Assembly: GCA_963780895.1 (NCBI GenBank)
Contig: CAWAEG010000009.1
Span: 186,001 to 250,000 of the forward strand
Reading direction: 5' to 3'
Length of the DNA stretch: 64,000 bases
Origin: DASQFI01 sp963780895
GTDB taxonomy: Bacteria; Acidobacteriota; Vicinamibacteria; Vicinamibacterales; SCN-69-37
Positions 33,500 through 46,067 of this stretch are shown here, in pieces. Numbering within the stretch: the stretch's first letter is position 1; every line of letters begins with the position of its first letter. A program made the position numbers and the translations under genes. The notes below the pieces were generated by a model. It saw only the letters and a list, made by a program, of their open reading frames with translations, was not told the origin of the DNA and searched no databases.

Positions 33500-35539
33500 T
33501 CATACCCCTGCCAGCCTGAGCACGTTCTGCAGCCAGAAGAGCCAGCGCGCACTCCACTTCGTCGCGACCCGGTGATCGGCCGAGAGGCGCCTGGCGTTGT
33601 TGACCCAGTTGACGTCGAGCCGGAGCAAGTGCCCGGGATCGACCTGCGCCCATTCGATTTTCGACGGCCGTCTGAACGTGAGCTTCTTCCACTCGTCCTG
33701 GCCGTCCCACGTGACACGCTCCGGCCCCTCGCCCTCGAACTTGACCGCGATCTCGACGGGGACCGTCACGCCGCCCAGCCGGCGGACGAGCACCGAGCTC
33801 TCGAAGGCCGCCGATCCGTTCGTGCCACCGGATTCCAGTTGAACGGCCGCGACGGATGAGACCTCGTAGTCGAGGATGTCGGCGCCTTCGATCGTCTGCT
33901 TGAAGAATGGCGTGAGGTCCTGCCCCGAGACCTCGCTCGCGACCGCGTAGAAGTCGTCGCTCGACGGATGCCCGAACCGCCAGCGCTCGTGATACGTGCG
34001 CATCACGCGCGCCATCGTCTGTTCGCCGAGCAGCCCTTCGAGCGTCCCGAGCACCAGTTCCGGCTTCATGTACGAGTAGAAGCCGTAGCTTTGATCGTCC
34101 AGGTACGTCCAGGACGGCTGGCGGACCTTCCCGGGGCGAGGTGTCGGCATGTTCAGCGTGCGCACCAGTTCGAGCTCGCTGAGCCGCAGGCCGAAAAGCG
34201 ACGCAAACGATCGATCGGCGCCGTAGTGCCGATCGATGATGCGCGCGCTCGAGTAGGAGGTGATGCCCTCGTCCAGCCACGCCTCCTCGGCTTCGTTGTT
34301 CGCGACGAGGCCGTACCAGAACTGGTGCCCGAATTCGTGGATCACGATCTGTTCCGGCAGAAGTACTTGATCCAGGGGCCGGTGGTTCAAAAAGCGGCTC
34401 GTACCGCCGGTGATGAAGGTCGGGTACTCCATCCCGCCGGCGCCTTCGCCGCCTTCGGGAGGATCGACGACCGTCAACGTCGCGTACGGGTAGCGCCCGT
34501 ACGAGAGTCCGAAGTCCTTCACCGCCGCTTTCACGGCACGCATATGGCGCGCGGCCTGCGGCATGTGGACCGGCTGCATGAGGAGCGTGATGTCGACGTC
34601 GGTGAGCGCCACGTCGCCGATCGGCCGGTCGAGGAGCGTCGCGGTCCGTTCCTGTTCGGCCGGGGTCACTTCGCGCGCGGCTGAAAATGTCTCGCGCACG
34701 ACAACGAAGTTCGGGTCGGCCGCCCAGGCGAAATCGTGGATGTCTTCCTGTTCGTAGGTGTACGTCGCCGTGCCGTCGGCGTTTTTGCGTTCCGCCGTTC
34801 GCCGTCCCGTTGCGCCGACGGTGAACGATCCGGGGACCGTCATCTCGACCACGTAGCGTCCGAAATCCGCGTAGAACTCCGAGTGCGCGTGGAACTGGTG
34901 GCACTTCCAGCCGCCCGCCGTCCGGCCGCGCCTGCCGGCCGGCTCGTACACCGCGATTTTCGGGAACCACTGACCCACTAGATAGAAGTCGCCGAAGTAG
35001 CCGGTCCGCGCGAACACCCGCGGCAGCTGTGCCGTGAAGATGAAGTCGAGCGTCACCGTGCCGCCGGGCGGCACGGGCGTCGGGAGCGGGACGCGCATCA
35101 CCGTCTGGTCTTCGGGATTCTGATCGTCAGGCTGGTCGAAGCGCATCGCCCCGGTGAGGTCGGTGCCGTCCTCGAGCTTCAGCGAATTGATCTGAATCCA
35201 TCCCCAGTTGTCCTGCCCTTGGGCGGCGCCGCGGAGCTGTCCGCCCGACTCTTTGAAGAACGTCGTGTTCGGGCTCTTGAACGCGTTCAGGTACAGGTGG
35301 AACCACAAATCCGGGATCGTGTCGTTGGACGGATTACGCCAGATCAGCCGCTGCTGGCCGATCAGCTGCCGCATCTCGTGATTGAGCTTCACGCCGATTC
35401 TGTAATCGACGATGCGCTCGGCGCGATCGGGCAGCCGCGATGCACCGGCGGCCGCTGGCGTGCCCTGCGGTTGACGGGCGTCGAACGACGTGCCGGCCGC
35501 CACGAGCGCGGCCGCGCAAAGGGCAATCCACAGGCGCAT
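33500..35539 (-). CDS. M1 family metallopeptidase, secreted
   Basis: 679 aa from ATG 35537-35539, with a signal peptide (RLWIALCAAALVAAGTSFDA). The gluzincin site is VIHEFGHQFWYG followed by NEAEEAWLDEG, giving HExxH-x18-E. The exopeptidase motif GGMEYPTF matches the GxMEN position, with Tyr replacing Asn. C-terminal TPFFKQTIEGADILDYEV is typical of the Acidobacteriota/Bacteroidota M1 subgroup. It should cleave peptides in the periplasm. Divergent from the PQQ dehydrogenase gene; 46 bp separate the two starts. Confidence 0.92.
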   Translation of the reverse strand: MRLWIALCAAALVAAGTSFDARQPQGTPAAAGASRLPDRAERIVDYRIGVKLNHEMRQLIGQQRLIWRNPSNDTIPDLWFHLYLNAFKSPNTTFFKESGGQLRGAAQGQDNWGWIQINSLKLEDGTDLTGAMRFDQPDDQNPEDQTVMRVPLPTPVPPGGTVTLDFIFTAQLPRVFARTGYFGDFYLVGQWFPKIAVYEPAGRRGRTAGGWKCHQFHAHSEFYADFGRYVVEMTVPGSFTVGATGRRTAERKNADGTATYTYEQEDIHDFAWAADPNFVVVRETFSAAREVTPAEQERTATLLDRPIGDVALTDVDITLLMQPVHMPQAARHMRAVKAAVKDFGLSYGRYPYATLTVVDPPEGGEGAGGMEYPTFITGGTSRFLNHRPLDQVLLPEQIVIHEFGHQFWYGLVANNEAEEAWLDEGITSYSSARIIDRHYGADRSFASLFGLRLSELELVRTLNMPTPRPGKVRQPSWTYLDDQSYGFYSYMKPELVLGTLEGLLGEQTMARVMRTYHERWRFGHPSSDDFYAVASEVSGQDLTPFFKQTIEGADILDYEVSSVAAVQLESGGTNGSAAFESSVLVRRLGGVTVPVEIAVKFEGEGPERVTWDGQDEWKKLTFRRPSKIEWAQVDPGHLLRLDVNWVNNARRLSADHRVATKWSARWLFWLQNVLRLAGV

Positions 35540-35585
35540 GGGGTCGGGGTCTTTCAGTATTCTATCGGCCGGGAGTGGGCCGCAC

Positions 35586-37502
35586 ATGCACACGAGACTC
35601 GTCGTTTCCGTGGCGATTTCAGTTCTGGTGCTGTCGTCGGCGGGCGCCCAGAACTCTCCGGGCATACAGGAATGGCCGACGTATGCGGGTGACGCGGGGG
35701 CCAGCCACTACTCGCCGCTTGCCGATCTCAGTCGTGAGAACGTCGCGCGGCTTCAGCTGGCGTGGGAGTGGAAACCGGCTGAGGACGTGATGCCGGCGTT
35801 CGGTACCCGGCCTGGCAATTTTCAGAACACGCCGCTGATGATCGACGACGTGCTCTACGTGAGCACGATGTACAACCGCGTCGTCGCCCTCGACGCCGAG
35901 ACCGGCAAGGAGCTCTGGTCGTTCGATCCGAAGTCCTACGAAGACGGGCAGCCGCCGAACGGGACGGGGTTCGTGCACCGCGGCGTGGCCGCGTGGCGCG
36001 ACGCCGGCCGGCTCCGCATTTTTCTCGCCAGCCGCTATCGTTTGATCTGTCTCGACGCGAAGACGGGTGAGCCCGTGTCGTCCTTCGGCGAGAAGGGGAT
36101 CGTCGACCTCACGCAAGGCCTCCGCTGGCCGGTCAACCGGCAGCACTACACGAACACGTCGCCGCCGATCGTGTACCGCAACCTGGTCATCGTCGGGAAC
36201 GGCGTGGGGGATCGGCTGATGTACCGGCAGGATCCGCCGGGCGACGTGCGCGCGTTCGACGCGCGGACGGGCAAGCAGGTGTGGCGGTTCAACACGGTGC
36301 CGGGGCCGGGGGAGTTCGGACACGAGACGTGGGAAGGCGGTTCGTGGAAGTACACCGGTCATACGAACGTCTGGGCGCCGATGAGCCTCGACGAGCGGCG
36401 CGGCCTCGTCTATCTGCCGGTGGGCACGCCGAGCAACGACTACTTCGGGGGACGCCGTCCCGGCGCGAATCTCTTCGGCGAGTCGCTCGTCTGTCTCGAC
36501 GCGGCGACCGGACGTCGCCGCTGGCACTTTCAGATCGTGCATCACGGATTGTGGGACTACGATCCGGCGTCGGCGCCGAACCTCGTGTCGATGACGGTGG
36601 ACGGCCGGCGCGTGGACGCCGTCGCGCAGCTCACGAAGCAGGGCCTGGTCTTCGTGTTCGACCGGGCCACCGGCAAACCGATCTGGCCGATCGAGGAACG
36701 GACGGTTCCGCCGAGCGACGTCGCCGGGGAGCGCGCGTGGCCGACGCAGCCGTTTCCGGAGCGCCCGGAACCCATTACGCCGCAGGGGATGACGGCCGAT
36801 GACGTGTTCGACCTCACGCCGGAGCTGAAGGCCGCGGCGCTCGAGGAGTTGAAGAAGTACCGGCTCGGTCGGCTGTACACGCCGCCGTCGGTGGAGGGCA
36901 CCTTCATGCGGCCCGGCGTCATCGGCGGGGCCAACTGGGGCGGCGGCGCGTTCGATCCGGAGAGCGGGTTTCTGTACGTCAAGACCAGCCACTCGCCGGC
37001 GGTGATCCGCATCGTCGCGCCGGACCGCACGACGGCGAACCCGCGCGCGGCGGAGGTGGACGCCGACTTCATCGGGAACAGCGGCGGCGGAACGACGTTC
37101 ATTCCGCGAAGCGGCGGAGCCGGGCTGCCGATCGTGAAGCCGCCGTACGGCGAGCTGGTCGCCATCAACCTCAACACGGGCTCGATCGCCTGGCGCGTGC
37201 CGTTCGGCGACACGCCGTCCATCCGCAATCACGCGGCACTGCAGGGCGTCGCGCTGCCTCCGCGCCTCGGCGTCGCCGGCGCGCCCGGCGTCATCGTCAC
37301 GAAGGGCGGACTCGTCCTGGGCGGCGGCGCCGACAACGCGCTCTACGCATTCGATAAGACGACCGGACAGGAAATCTGGCGCGCGGAGCTGCCGCGCCGG
37401 TCCTCAGGGACGCCGATGACGTACCGGACCCGATCGGGCCGGCAGTTCGTCGTCATGGCGACGGGGGCTGGGAATAATGCGGCGCTGGTGGCGTGGAAAT
37501 GA
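35586..37502 (+). CDS. PQQ-dependent dehydrogenase (glucose/quinate dehydrogenase-like), secreted
   Basis: 638 aa from ATG 35586, signal peptide RLVVSVAISVLVLSSAGAQ. Beta-propeller quinoprotein repeats are visible: WPTYAGDAGASHYSPL at the N-terminus, VVALDAETGKELW, AFDARTGKQVWRF, VVFDRATGKPIWPIEE, and the C-terminal NALYAFDKTTGQEIW. The HETWEGGSWKYTGHTNVWAPMS-type region (in parts) holds family-conserved residues. There is no N-terminal TM domain or haem-binding CXXCH, so electrons must pass to an external acceptor. The sugar/alcohol substrate is unknown. The stop is followed by the RAYT element boundary hairpin. Confidence 0.9.
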   Translation: MHTRLVVSVAISVLVLSSAGAQNSPGIQEWPTYAGDAGASHYSPLADLSRENVARLQLAWEWKPAEDVMPAFGTRPGNFQNTPLMIDDVLYVSTMYNRVVALDAETGKELWSFDPKSYEDGQPPNGTGFVHRGVAAWRDAGRLRIFLASRYRLICLDAKTGEPVSSFGEKGIVDLTQGLRWPVNRQHYTNTSPPIVYRNLVIVGNGVGDRLMYRQDPPGDVRAFDARTGKQVWRFNTVPGPGEFGHETWEGGSWKYTGHTNVWAPMSLDERRGLVYLPVGTPSNDYFGGRRPGANLFGESLVCLDAATGRRRWHFQIVHHGLWDYDPASAPNLVSMTVDGRRVDAVAQLTKQGLVFVFDRATGKPIWPIEERTVPPSDVAGERAWPTQPFPERPEPITPQGMTADDVFDLTPELKAAALEELKKYRLGRLYTPPSVEGTFMRPGVIGGANWGGGAFDPESGFLYVKTSHSPAVIRIVAPDRTTANPRAAEVDADFIGNSGGGTTFIPRSGGAGLPIVKPPYGELVAINLNTGSIAWRVPFGDTPSIRNHAALQGVALPPRLGVAGAPGVIVTKGGLVLGGGADNALYAFDKTTGQEIWRAELPRRSSGTPMTYRTRSGRQFVVMATGAGNNAALVAWK

Positions 37503-37505
37503 AAT

Positions 37506-37552
37506 GACCTCCGAGGTCATTTTACGAAAACCGTAAAATGACCTCGGAGGTC
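37506..37552. repeat. left boundary hairpin of the RAYT element
   Basis: Arms 37506-37526 and 37532-37552 are perfect 21-bp complements (starting GACCTCCGAGGTCATTTTAC) around loop AAAAC. GACCTC-C-GAGGTC inside each arm is itself palindromic. The unit is the exact reverse complement of the one at 38245-38291. Confidence 0.92.
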
Positions 37553-37591
37553 TTTCCCCCAGCCTGGCAGCCAAATTGATTGTACGCCTGC

Positions 37592-38275
37592 GTGCCGTAC
37601 CCTCCCAGAATCGCAACCGCAGGTTTCATTTTCCACGTCATCAATCGAGCGGTGCGCCGAGCGCAGCTGTTTGGGGACCCCTGGGACTATCAAGCGTTCC
37701 TCAACGTGTTTGCGGAAGCACAGGCGCGCATTCCGCTCCGCATCCTTTCGTACTGCGTGATGCCCAACCACTTTCACCTCGTGGCGTGGCCCTCGCGTGA
37801 GAAGGAAATGTCGAATTTCATGCGGTGGATGACGGCCACGCACAGCAAGCGCTGGCACAAATATCGCGCGACAACTGGAACGGGTTCGGTATACCAGGGT
37901 CGATTCAAAGCATTCCCGGTCCAGACGGACCGGCATTTTCTCACAGTGTGCCGTTATGTCGAGCAGAACGCCCTTCGCGCGCGGCTGGTCGACCGCGCCG
38001 AAGATTGGACGTGGTCGAGTCTGGCTGACCGTTGCAAAAACCGCGATCAGATCAAACTCGAAGCATGGCCAATTGTGCGACCGCCCGACTGGCTGACGCT
38101 CGTCAACCAGATCGAAACCACCGCGGTGTCGCAGATCAGGCGATCGGTTGCGAAGAGTCGTCCGTTTGGGACGAGCGACTGGGTGAAGCAGACTGCCCGA
38201 GAACTGAAGGTCACCCGGAGTTTGAGAGGTGTGGGGCGACCAAGGACCTCCGAGGTCATTTTACGGTTTTCGTAA
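37592..38275 (+). CDS. REP-associated tyrosine transposase (RAYT, Y1_Tnp/IS200-like)
   Basis: 227 aa from GTG 37592 (the frame is open to TTG 37580). The Y1 transposase signatures are complete: PRIATAGFIFHVINRAVRR, the metal-binding HUH pair in YCVMPNHFHLVAW, QGRFKAFPVQTDRHFL, and the catalytic Tyr in VCRYVEQNALRARLV, followed by WTWSSLADR. Typical RAYT basic end GRPRTSEV. It acts on single-stranded REP hairpins. Its last codons and TAA lie inside the right-hand hairpin, so the element and its ORF end together. Confidence 0.92.
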   Translation: MPYPPRIATAGFIFHVINRAVRRAQLFGDPWDYQAFLNVFAEAQARIPLRILSYCVMPNHFHLVAWPSREKEMSNFMRWMTATHSKRWHKYRATTGTGSVYQGRFKAFPVQTDRHFLTVCRYVEQNALRARLVDRAEDWTWSSLADRCKNRDQIKLEAWPIVRPPDWLTLVNQIETTAVSQIRRSVAKSRPFGTSDWVKQTARELKVTRSLRGVGRPRTSEVILRFS

Positions 38276-38291
38276 AATGACCTCGGAGGTC
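38245..38291. repeat. right boundary hairpin of the RAYT element
   Basis: Arms 38245-38265 and 38271-38291, perfect 21-bp complement with loop GTTTT. It contains the RAYT stop codon (38273-38275) and ends five bases before the convergent lon stop at 38296, so it may also serve as a terminator for both genes. Confidence 0.92.
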
Positions 38292-38295
38292 TCCC

Positions 38296-40671
<2,376 letters not shown>

Positions 40672-40781
40672 GGGGAAATGTATCTATCGCCCGATCGCGC
40701 TATCGATCTATTGACAACCGCTGGTCTCGATCGATCGTGCTCTTCACTCGCGCGATCGAGCGATCCTTCAATCGATCGATG

Positions 40782-42026
<1,245 letters not shown>

Positions 42027-42093
42027 TGGGCTAACCCGTGTCTCCTCTCTCGATTATCGGCCGTCGGACGGGGGGCGTTAGCGGGGTCCCGGA

Positions 42094-42705
42094 TCACGCC
42101 CGGCGCATGAGGACATCGTCGATAATACCGTATTCCTTCGCCTGATTTGCGCCCATGATGTAGTCGCGATCGGTGTCGTCCTGAATCCTCGCGAGCGGCT
42201 GGCCGGTGTGCAGCGACAGAATTTCATTCAAGCGCTCGCGCATGCGCAGGATTTCCTTGGCATGAATGTCGATGTCGCTCGCCTGGCCCGCCAGGCCCGA
42301 CATCCACGGCTGGTGGATCAGGATGCGTGCGTTCGGCAGCGTGAACCGTTTGCCCTTCGCCCCGGCCGTGAGGAGCACCGCCGCCATCGACGCCGCCTGA
42401 CCGATGCAATACGTCTGCACGTCGGGCTTGATGAACTGCATCGTGTCATAGATCGCGAGCCCCGCCGTGATCGACCCGCCCGGACAGTTGATGTAAAGCA
42501 GGATGTCCCGATCGGGATCTTCGGCTTCGAGAAACAGCATTTGCGCGATGACGAGGTTGGCGACGCCGTCGTCGATCGGCGTGCCGATGAAGATGATGCT
42601 GTCCTTGAGGAGCCGGGAAAAGATGTCGTAGGCGCGTTCGCCGCGGTTCGTCTGTTCGACGACCATCGGGACGAGCTGGGCGCGGAGTTCGGGCATGTTG
42701 GACAT
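42094..42705 (-). CDS. clpP: ATP-dependent Clp protease proteolytic subunit ClpP
   Basis: 203 aa, typical length. The serine protease triad is visible: catalytic Ser in YCIGQAASMAAVLL, His in ARILIHQPWMSG, and Asp in IQDDTDRDYIMG. The hydrophobic pocket for ClpX IGF loops lies in the IIFIGTPIDD region. The start could be ATG 42703-42705 or the next Met (MPELRA), three codons later. Lies between tig and clpX on the minus strand. Confidence 0.97.
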   Translation of the reverse strand: MSNMPELRAQLVPMVVEQTNRGERAYDIFSRLLKDSIIFIGTPIDDGVANLVIAQMLFLEAEDPDRDILLYINCPGGSITAGLAIYDTMQFIKPDVQTYCIGQAASMAAVLLTAGAKGKRFTLPNARILIHQPWMSGLAGQASDIDIHAKEILRMRERLNEILSLHTGQPLARIQDDTDRDYIMGANQAKEYGIIDDVLMRRA

Positions 42706-42712
42706 GTTAGCT

Positions 42713-42761
42713 GAAGACCTCAGGTTTCTTTTTGATCAAGATCACCCCAGCAACAGAAACC
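42713..42761. repeat. weak inverted repeat between tig and clpP
   Basis: GAAGACCTCAGGTTTCT on the left and AGAAACC on the right can pair over GGTTTCT/AGAAACC; TGATCAAGATCA lies in the loop. The word GACCTC(A/G)GGTTTC also opens the hairpin at 3310-3367, so the two may be related. Confidence 0.4.
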
Positions 42762-42766
42762 CCGCG

Positions 42767-44083
42767 TCATCCCGTGACGATCTGTGCCTTTTCGAGAATC
42801 CAGGTCACCGTCTTCTCGCGGCGCATGCCGGCGCGGATGCGATCGAGGCCGCCTTCCTTCTCGAGTCTGGCGCGGACGGCCGCCGGCGTGCGGCCGGCGC
42901 GCTCGGCGAAGCGCTCGACTTCACCCGTGATATCGGCATCGTCGGCGTCGATCGACTCGCGGCGGGCGATCTCGTCGAGCACCAGCGTGCTCCGGACGGT
43001 GTCGGCCGACGGTCCCCGCTGCCGCTCGCGGAAGTCGGCCCAGTCGATGTTCGCCTTGGTGGGATCAATGCCCTGTTCCATGAGCCGGCGGACGAACTCC
43101 TCCAGCCGCCGCTCGATCTCCTGATCGACGAGCACGTCCGGCGCGGTCTTGAGGCGGCTGGCGAGGGTCTGCAACAGCTCGTGCCGGACCTGGTGCTCCG
43201 CGTCATGCTCGGCGCCTTTCTGCAGATCTTCGCGCACGCGATCCCGGAGCGCGTCGAGCGTCCCGAGCTCACTCACTTCCTTCGCGAAGTCGTCGTCGAG
43301 CGGTAACAGCTCCTTGCGGCGGATGCCCTTGATCGTCGCGTCGTAGTCCACCGTTGCGCCGGCCAGGTCCGGCACCTCGTAGTCCTGTGGGTAACTGACT
43401 GTGAACGATCGCGCCTCACCGGCGTTCGTGCCCGAGAGCTGCGTGTCGAATCCCGGGGGATTCGCCTTGGCGCCGAGCTCAATCGACACGTTCTGCATCT
43501 GCTCGGGTTTGTCATCCGGCGATCGCGACGGTCCTTCTCCCGGAATCTCAATCAAGCCCGTGCGCCGGGTGCGCGCAAGATCGAGCAGCAACGTATCGCC
43601 GGTGCCGGCCGGCCGATCCTCCACCGGATGCCAGCGCGCGGCGCGCTGGCGCAACTGTTCGAGCGCGCGATCGACGGCACCGACCTCGAGCACCGCGGGG
43701 GGTTTGCGAAGCGTGAGCCCCGTGTAGTCGCCCGGATCGATCGGCGGCACCGTCTCGAAGTCAGCGACGAACGTCATCGGCTGGCCTTCCTCGAGCACGA
43801 CATCTCGAATGTCCGGTGTGGCGACCGGTTCCAGCCCGCGTTCGCGGAGGGCATCCCCCACCAATCGGGGAATCAGGTCATGCGCCACGTCATAGAGGAT
43901 CTGCTCCCGGTAGCGCTGCTTGACCACCGACGCGGGGACCTTGCCGGGACGGAAGCCGGGCACGCGCGCCGTGCGCGAATACCCGCGGGCGACCCGATCG
44001 ATCTCGGCGTCGAGGACGTCGGTCGGGATTTCGAACGAGAGGTTCTTGCGAGTGTCGGAGACTTCGGTGAACTCGGTCTTCAT
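42767..44083 (-). CDS. tig: trigger factor, ribosome-associated chaperone
   Basis: 438 aa. The ribosome-binding tail region carries the GFRPGKVP signature (VPGFRPGKVPASVVKQRYRE), the PPIase domain spans about residues 150-250 (GTGDTLLLDLARTRR, GANAGEARSFTVSYPQDY-like), and the helical C-terminal chaperone arms end with KTVTWILEKAQIV. It binds nascent chains at the ribosome exit. First gene of the tig-clpP-clpX-lon series. Upstream (44101-44127) lies a REP-type hairpin, then the divergent VWFA genes. Confidence 0.95.
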   Translation of the reverse strand: MKTEFTEVSDTRKNLSFEIPTDVLDAEIDRVARGYSRTARVPGFRPGKVPASVVKQRYREQILYDVAHDLIPRLVGDALRERGLEPVATPDIRDVVLEEGQPMTFVADFETVPPIDPGDYTGLTLRKPPAVLEVGAVDRALEQLRQRAARWHPVEDRPAGTGDTLLLDLARTRRTGLIEIPGEGPSRSPDDKPEQMQNVSIELGAKANPPGFDTQLSGTNAGEARSFTVSYPQDYEVPDLAGATVDYDATIKGIRRKELLPLDDDFAKEVSELGTLDALRDRVREDLQKGAEHDAEHQVRHELLQTLASRLKTAPDVLVDQEIERRLEEFVRRLMEQGIDPTKANIDWADFRERQRGPSADTVRSTLVLDEIARRESIDADDADITGEVERFAERAGRTPAAVRARLEKEGGLDRIRAGMRREKTVTWILEKAQIVTG

Positions 44084-44100
44084 CCTGAAGCGATTATGTC

Positions 44101-44127
44101 CCGCCTACGCCCTTCGGGCTACGGCGG
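44101..44127. repeat. REP-type hairpin
   Basis: CCGCCTACGCCCTTCGGGCT followed by ACGGCGG: outer CCGCC/GGCGG and inner GCCC/GGGC stems around TTC with a TAC/TAC internal mismatch, the classic form of bacterial REP sequences. It lies between the divergent tig and VWFA genes. Confidence 0.8.
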
Positions 44128-44178
44128 AGGGCAAGTCCGGGTAGTACACTCGGCTCACTCCACGCTCAAGGCTTGGTC

Positions 44179-45120
44179 ATGATGCGCCTCCTGACGGCGT
44201 TATCGGTCGCGGCGTTCGTCGCCGGCGGTTGGCCGGCACGCGTCCAAAGCCAGAACCCCACCTTTCGCGGCGGCGTGCGCACGGTGGCGGTCTACGCGAC
44301 GGTTCAGGATCGAGGCGGCCGCCTCGTGCCGGACCTGACACGCGAAGATTTCGAGATTCTCGATAACGGCCGGCCGGTCCAGTTGACGGTGTTCTCGAAC
44401 GACGAGATCCCGATCACCGTGACCGTCATGCTCGACATGAGCAACAGCATGGTTGCGGAGTTCGGGCAGGTCCGCGAGGCTGCGTTGCACTTCGTGAACC
44501 TGCTTGGCCCCATGGACCGGGCCCGAATCGGCTCGTTCGGGGACGAAGTGGCGCTCAGTCCGCACCTGACCGGCGACACAGGTGTACTTGCGCGCGTCCT
44601 GGAGGAAGAGCTCTGGCCCGGCGGCCCCACACCGCTCTGGTCCGCGCTCCATGCGGCGATGGGTTCGCTCGCATCCGAGCCTGGACGAAAGGTGATCCTG
44701 GCGCTGACCGACGGTGACGACGCGTGCCACTTGAGCATCGTCCCGCGACGGCTGGTCCTCATGCCAGACCGTCCTCAGCAGTCACTGCCGGGGTATGCCA
44801 ATTTCTGCTCGACCCTCGAGCGCGTGAGCGCGCGCGCCCTGCTGGAGGAGTTCATGTTCTACGCCATCGGCATGCCGGATCTGAGCGGTGAGATGAGAAG
44901 TCTCTCCCTGGAAACCGGCGGCGGCTTCTTCACGCTCGGAGGCCGGGCAAATCTGCGCGAGTCGTTCGCTCGCGTCGTCGACGAGCTCCACCATCAGTAT
45001 CTGCTCGGATTCACGCCGGCCGTTCTCGACGGCGCCACGCACAAGCTGGAAGTCCGAGTCAAACGCGATGGATTCACCGCCCGGGCGCGGAAGAGCTATG
45101 TCGCATCGGAGGGGCAGTGA
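44179..45120 (+). CDS. VWFA-related protein (acidobacterial type), secreted, MIDAS intact
   Basis: 313 aa from ATG 44179 (a second ATG follows immediately). After a signal peptide (LLTALSVAAFVAGGWPARVQ) comes a beta-rich N-terminal part (FRGGVRTVAVYATVQDRGGR, LTREDFEILDNGRPVQL) and the von Willebrand A domain with MIDAS DMSNSM and ALTDGDDACH. The C-terminus ends with a YLLGFTPAVLDG-like motif and HKLEVRVKRDGFTARARKSY, diagnostic of TIGR03436-type proteins. Role unknown; probably extracytoplasmic protein-protein contacts. Overlaps the next VWFA gene by 4 bp. Confidence 0.9.
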   Translation: MMRLLTALSVAAFVAGGWPARVQSQNPTFRGGVRTVAVYATVQDRGGRLVPDLTREDFEILDNGRPVQLTVFSNDEIPITVTVMLDMSNSMVAEFGQVREAALHFVNLLGPMDRARIGSFGDEVALSPHLTGDTGVLARVLEEELWPGGPTPLWSALHAAMGSLASEPGRKVILALTDGDDACHLSIVPRRLVLMPDRPQQSLPGYANFCSTLERVSARALLEEFMFYAIGMPDLSGEMRSLSLETGGGFFTLGGRANLRESFARVVDELHHQYLLGFTPAVLDGATHKLEVRVKRDGFTARARKSYVASEGQ

Positions 45121-46067
45121 ATCGCGTCCTGGCCGCTGGCATTCTGGCCTGTCTCGCCGGTCACGACCGATCGATCTACTCTGAGTCGGCAGTCAACGCT
45201 CAGGCGCCGGCGATCATTCTGCATGTCGGCGTCGAAGCCATCGATGGCACGCCGGTAAGGAACCTGGGGCAGGCTGACTTCGAGCTCCTTGTCAGTGGCG
45301 TTCCGCGACCCATCGTTTCTTTCTCGGCTGAGGGTCGTCCGTTGGTGCTCGCCATGCTCGTCGACATGAGCCTCAGCATGGGGAACAGAAACACTCCCAT
45401 TGGCGAGGATGACCGCAACCGCGGCGAGGATGCCCGCTACCACCGCACCCTCGAGTCCGTCATTTTGCAGCTGGAGACAGGTGACCGTGCCGCATTGGGC
45501 CGCGTCTCGGCCAAGCCGGCACTCAGTCCGGCCTCCTCAGACTCCCTCGCCCTTTTCAGCCATGTGAGGGACGTGCTGACGGTGCCCGCCATTGAGCGGA
45601 TGGGCCCTTCGCCGCTGTGGGACGCGGTGATTTCCGCGATTGATCTTGTCTCCGCGGAGTCCGGGTCACGAGCCGTGATGCTCTGGACCGACGGGCGATC
45701 GACCGGCAATCGGTTTGGCAAGGCGGACGTCATCGACCGCGCGGTGGCCGCCGGAGTCTCCGTGCACCTCCTCGTCGAACACTTCCCGCCGATGGCTTCA
45801 CTGCAGCAGACGAGCCCGGATCCCTGCTCATCCGTGGTCTCGATCGTCGCCGCCACAGGAGGGTCCTGCCTGGTGAATCTCCGCGAACGCCAGGTGAACG
45901 TGCCGCCCATCACACCGGTCCGGCGCGCGCTTCGGGCGCTCCACCAGCGTTACGTGCTCGGCTTTCACGACGATCGGCGGGATGGACAGGCGCACGAGCT
46001 CGAAGTTCGCGTCAAACGACCGGACGTGGTCGTCCGTGCTCCACTCCGATACCGCGCCGTCAAATAA
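45117..46067 (+). CDS. VWFA-related protein (acidobacterial type), second gene of pair
   Basis: 316 aa, GTG start overlapping the preceding stop (GTGA), so translationally coupled. It has the same architecture: VRNLGQADFELLVSGVPRPI, MIDAS DMSLSMGNRN, VMLWTDGRSTGNRF, terminal RYVLGFHDDRRDGQ and HELEVRVKRPDVVVRAPLRY. The two genes look like a tandem duplication with divergence. The N-terminus lacks a strong signal peptide (a weak hydrophobic stretch only). It ends 111 bp before the tRNA gene on the other strand. Confidence 0.88.
   Translation: MNRVLAAGILACLAGHDRSIYSESAVNAQAPAIILHVGVEAIDGTPVRNLGQADFELLVSGVPRPIVSFSAEGRPLVLAMLVDMSLSMGNRNTPIGEDDRNRGEDARYHRTLESVILQLETGDRAALGRVSAKPALSPASSDSLALFSHVRDVLTVPAIERMGPSPLWDAVISAIDLVSAESGSRAVMLWTDGRSTGNRFGKADVIDRAVAAGVSVHLLVEHFPPMASLQQTSPDPCSSVVSIVAATGGSCLVNLRERQVNVPPITPVRRALRALHQRYVLGFHDDRRDGQAHELEVRVKRPDVVVRAPLRYRAVK

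Larger units (their letters stand above)
37506..38291 (+). mobile_element. RAYT transposase gene bounded by inverted 47-bp hairpins
   Basis: A 786-bp unit: hairpin 37506-37552, a tyrosine transposase ORF, and hairpin 38245-38291. The two 47-bp hairpins are exact reverse complements of each other (loops AAAAC and GTTTT), like a BIME around its RAYT gene. It lies between the PQQ dehydrogenase and lon genes and disrupts neither. No target-site duplication is evident. Confidence 0.8.

Noticed and set aside
30598..33519. A 973-codon plus-strand open frame
   Set aside because: Antisense to the winged-helix/TPR regulator and the following membrane-protein gene; composition is arginine-rich and low in hydrophobic segments, with no recognisable family.
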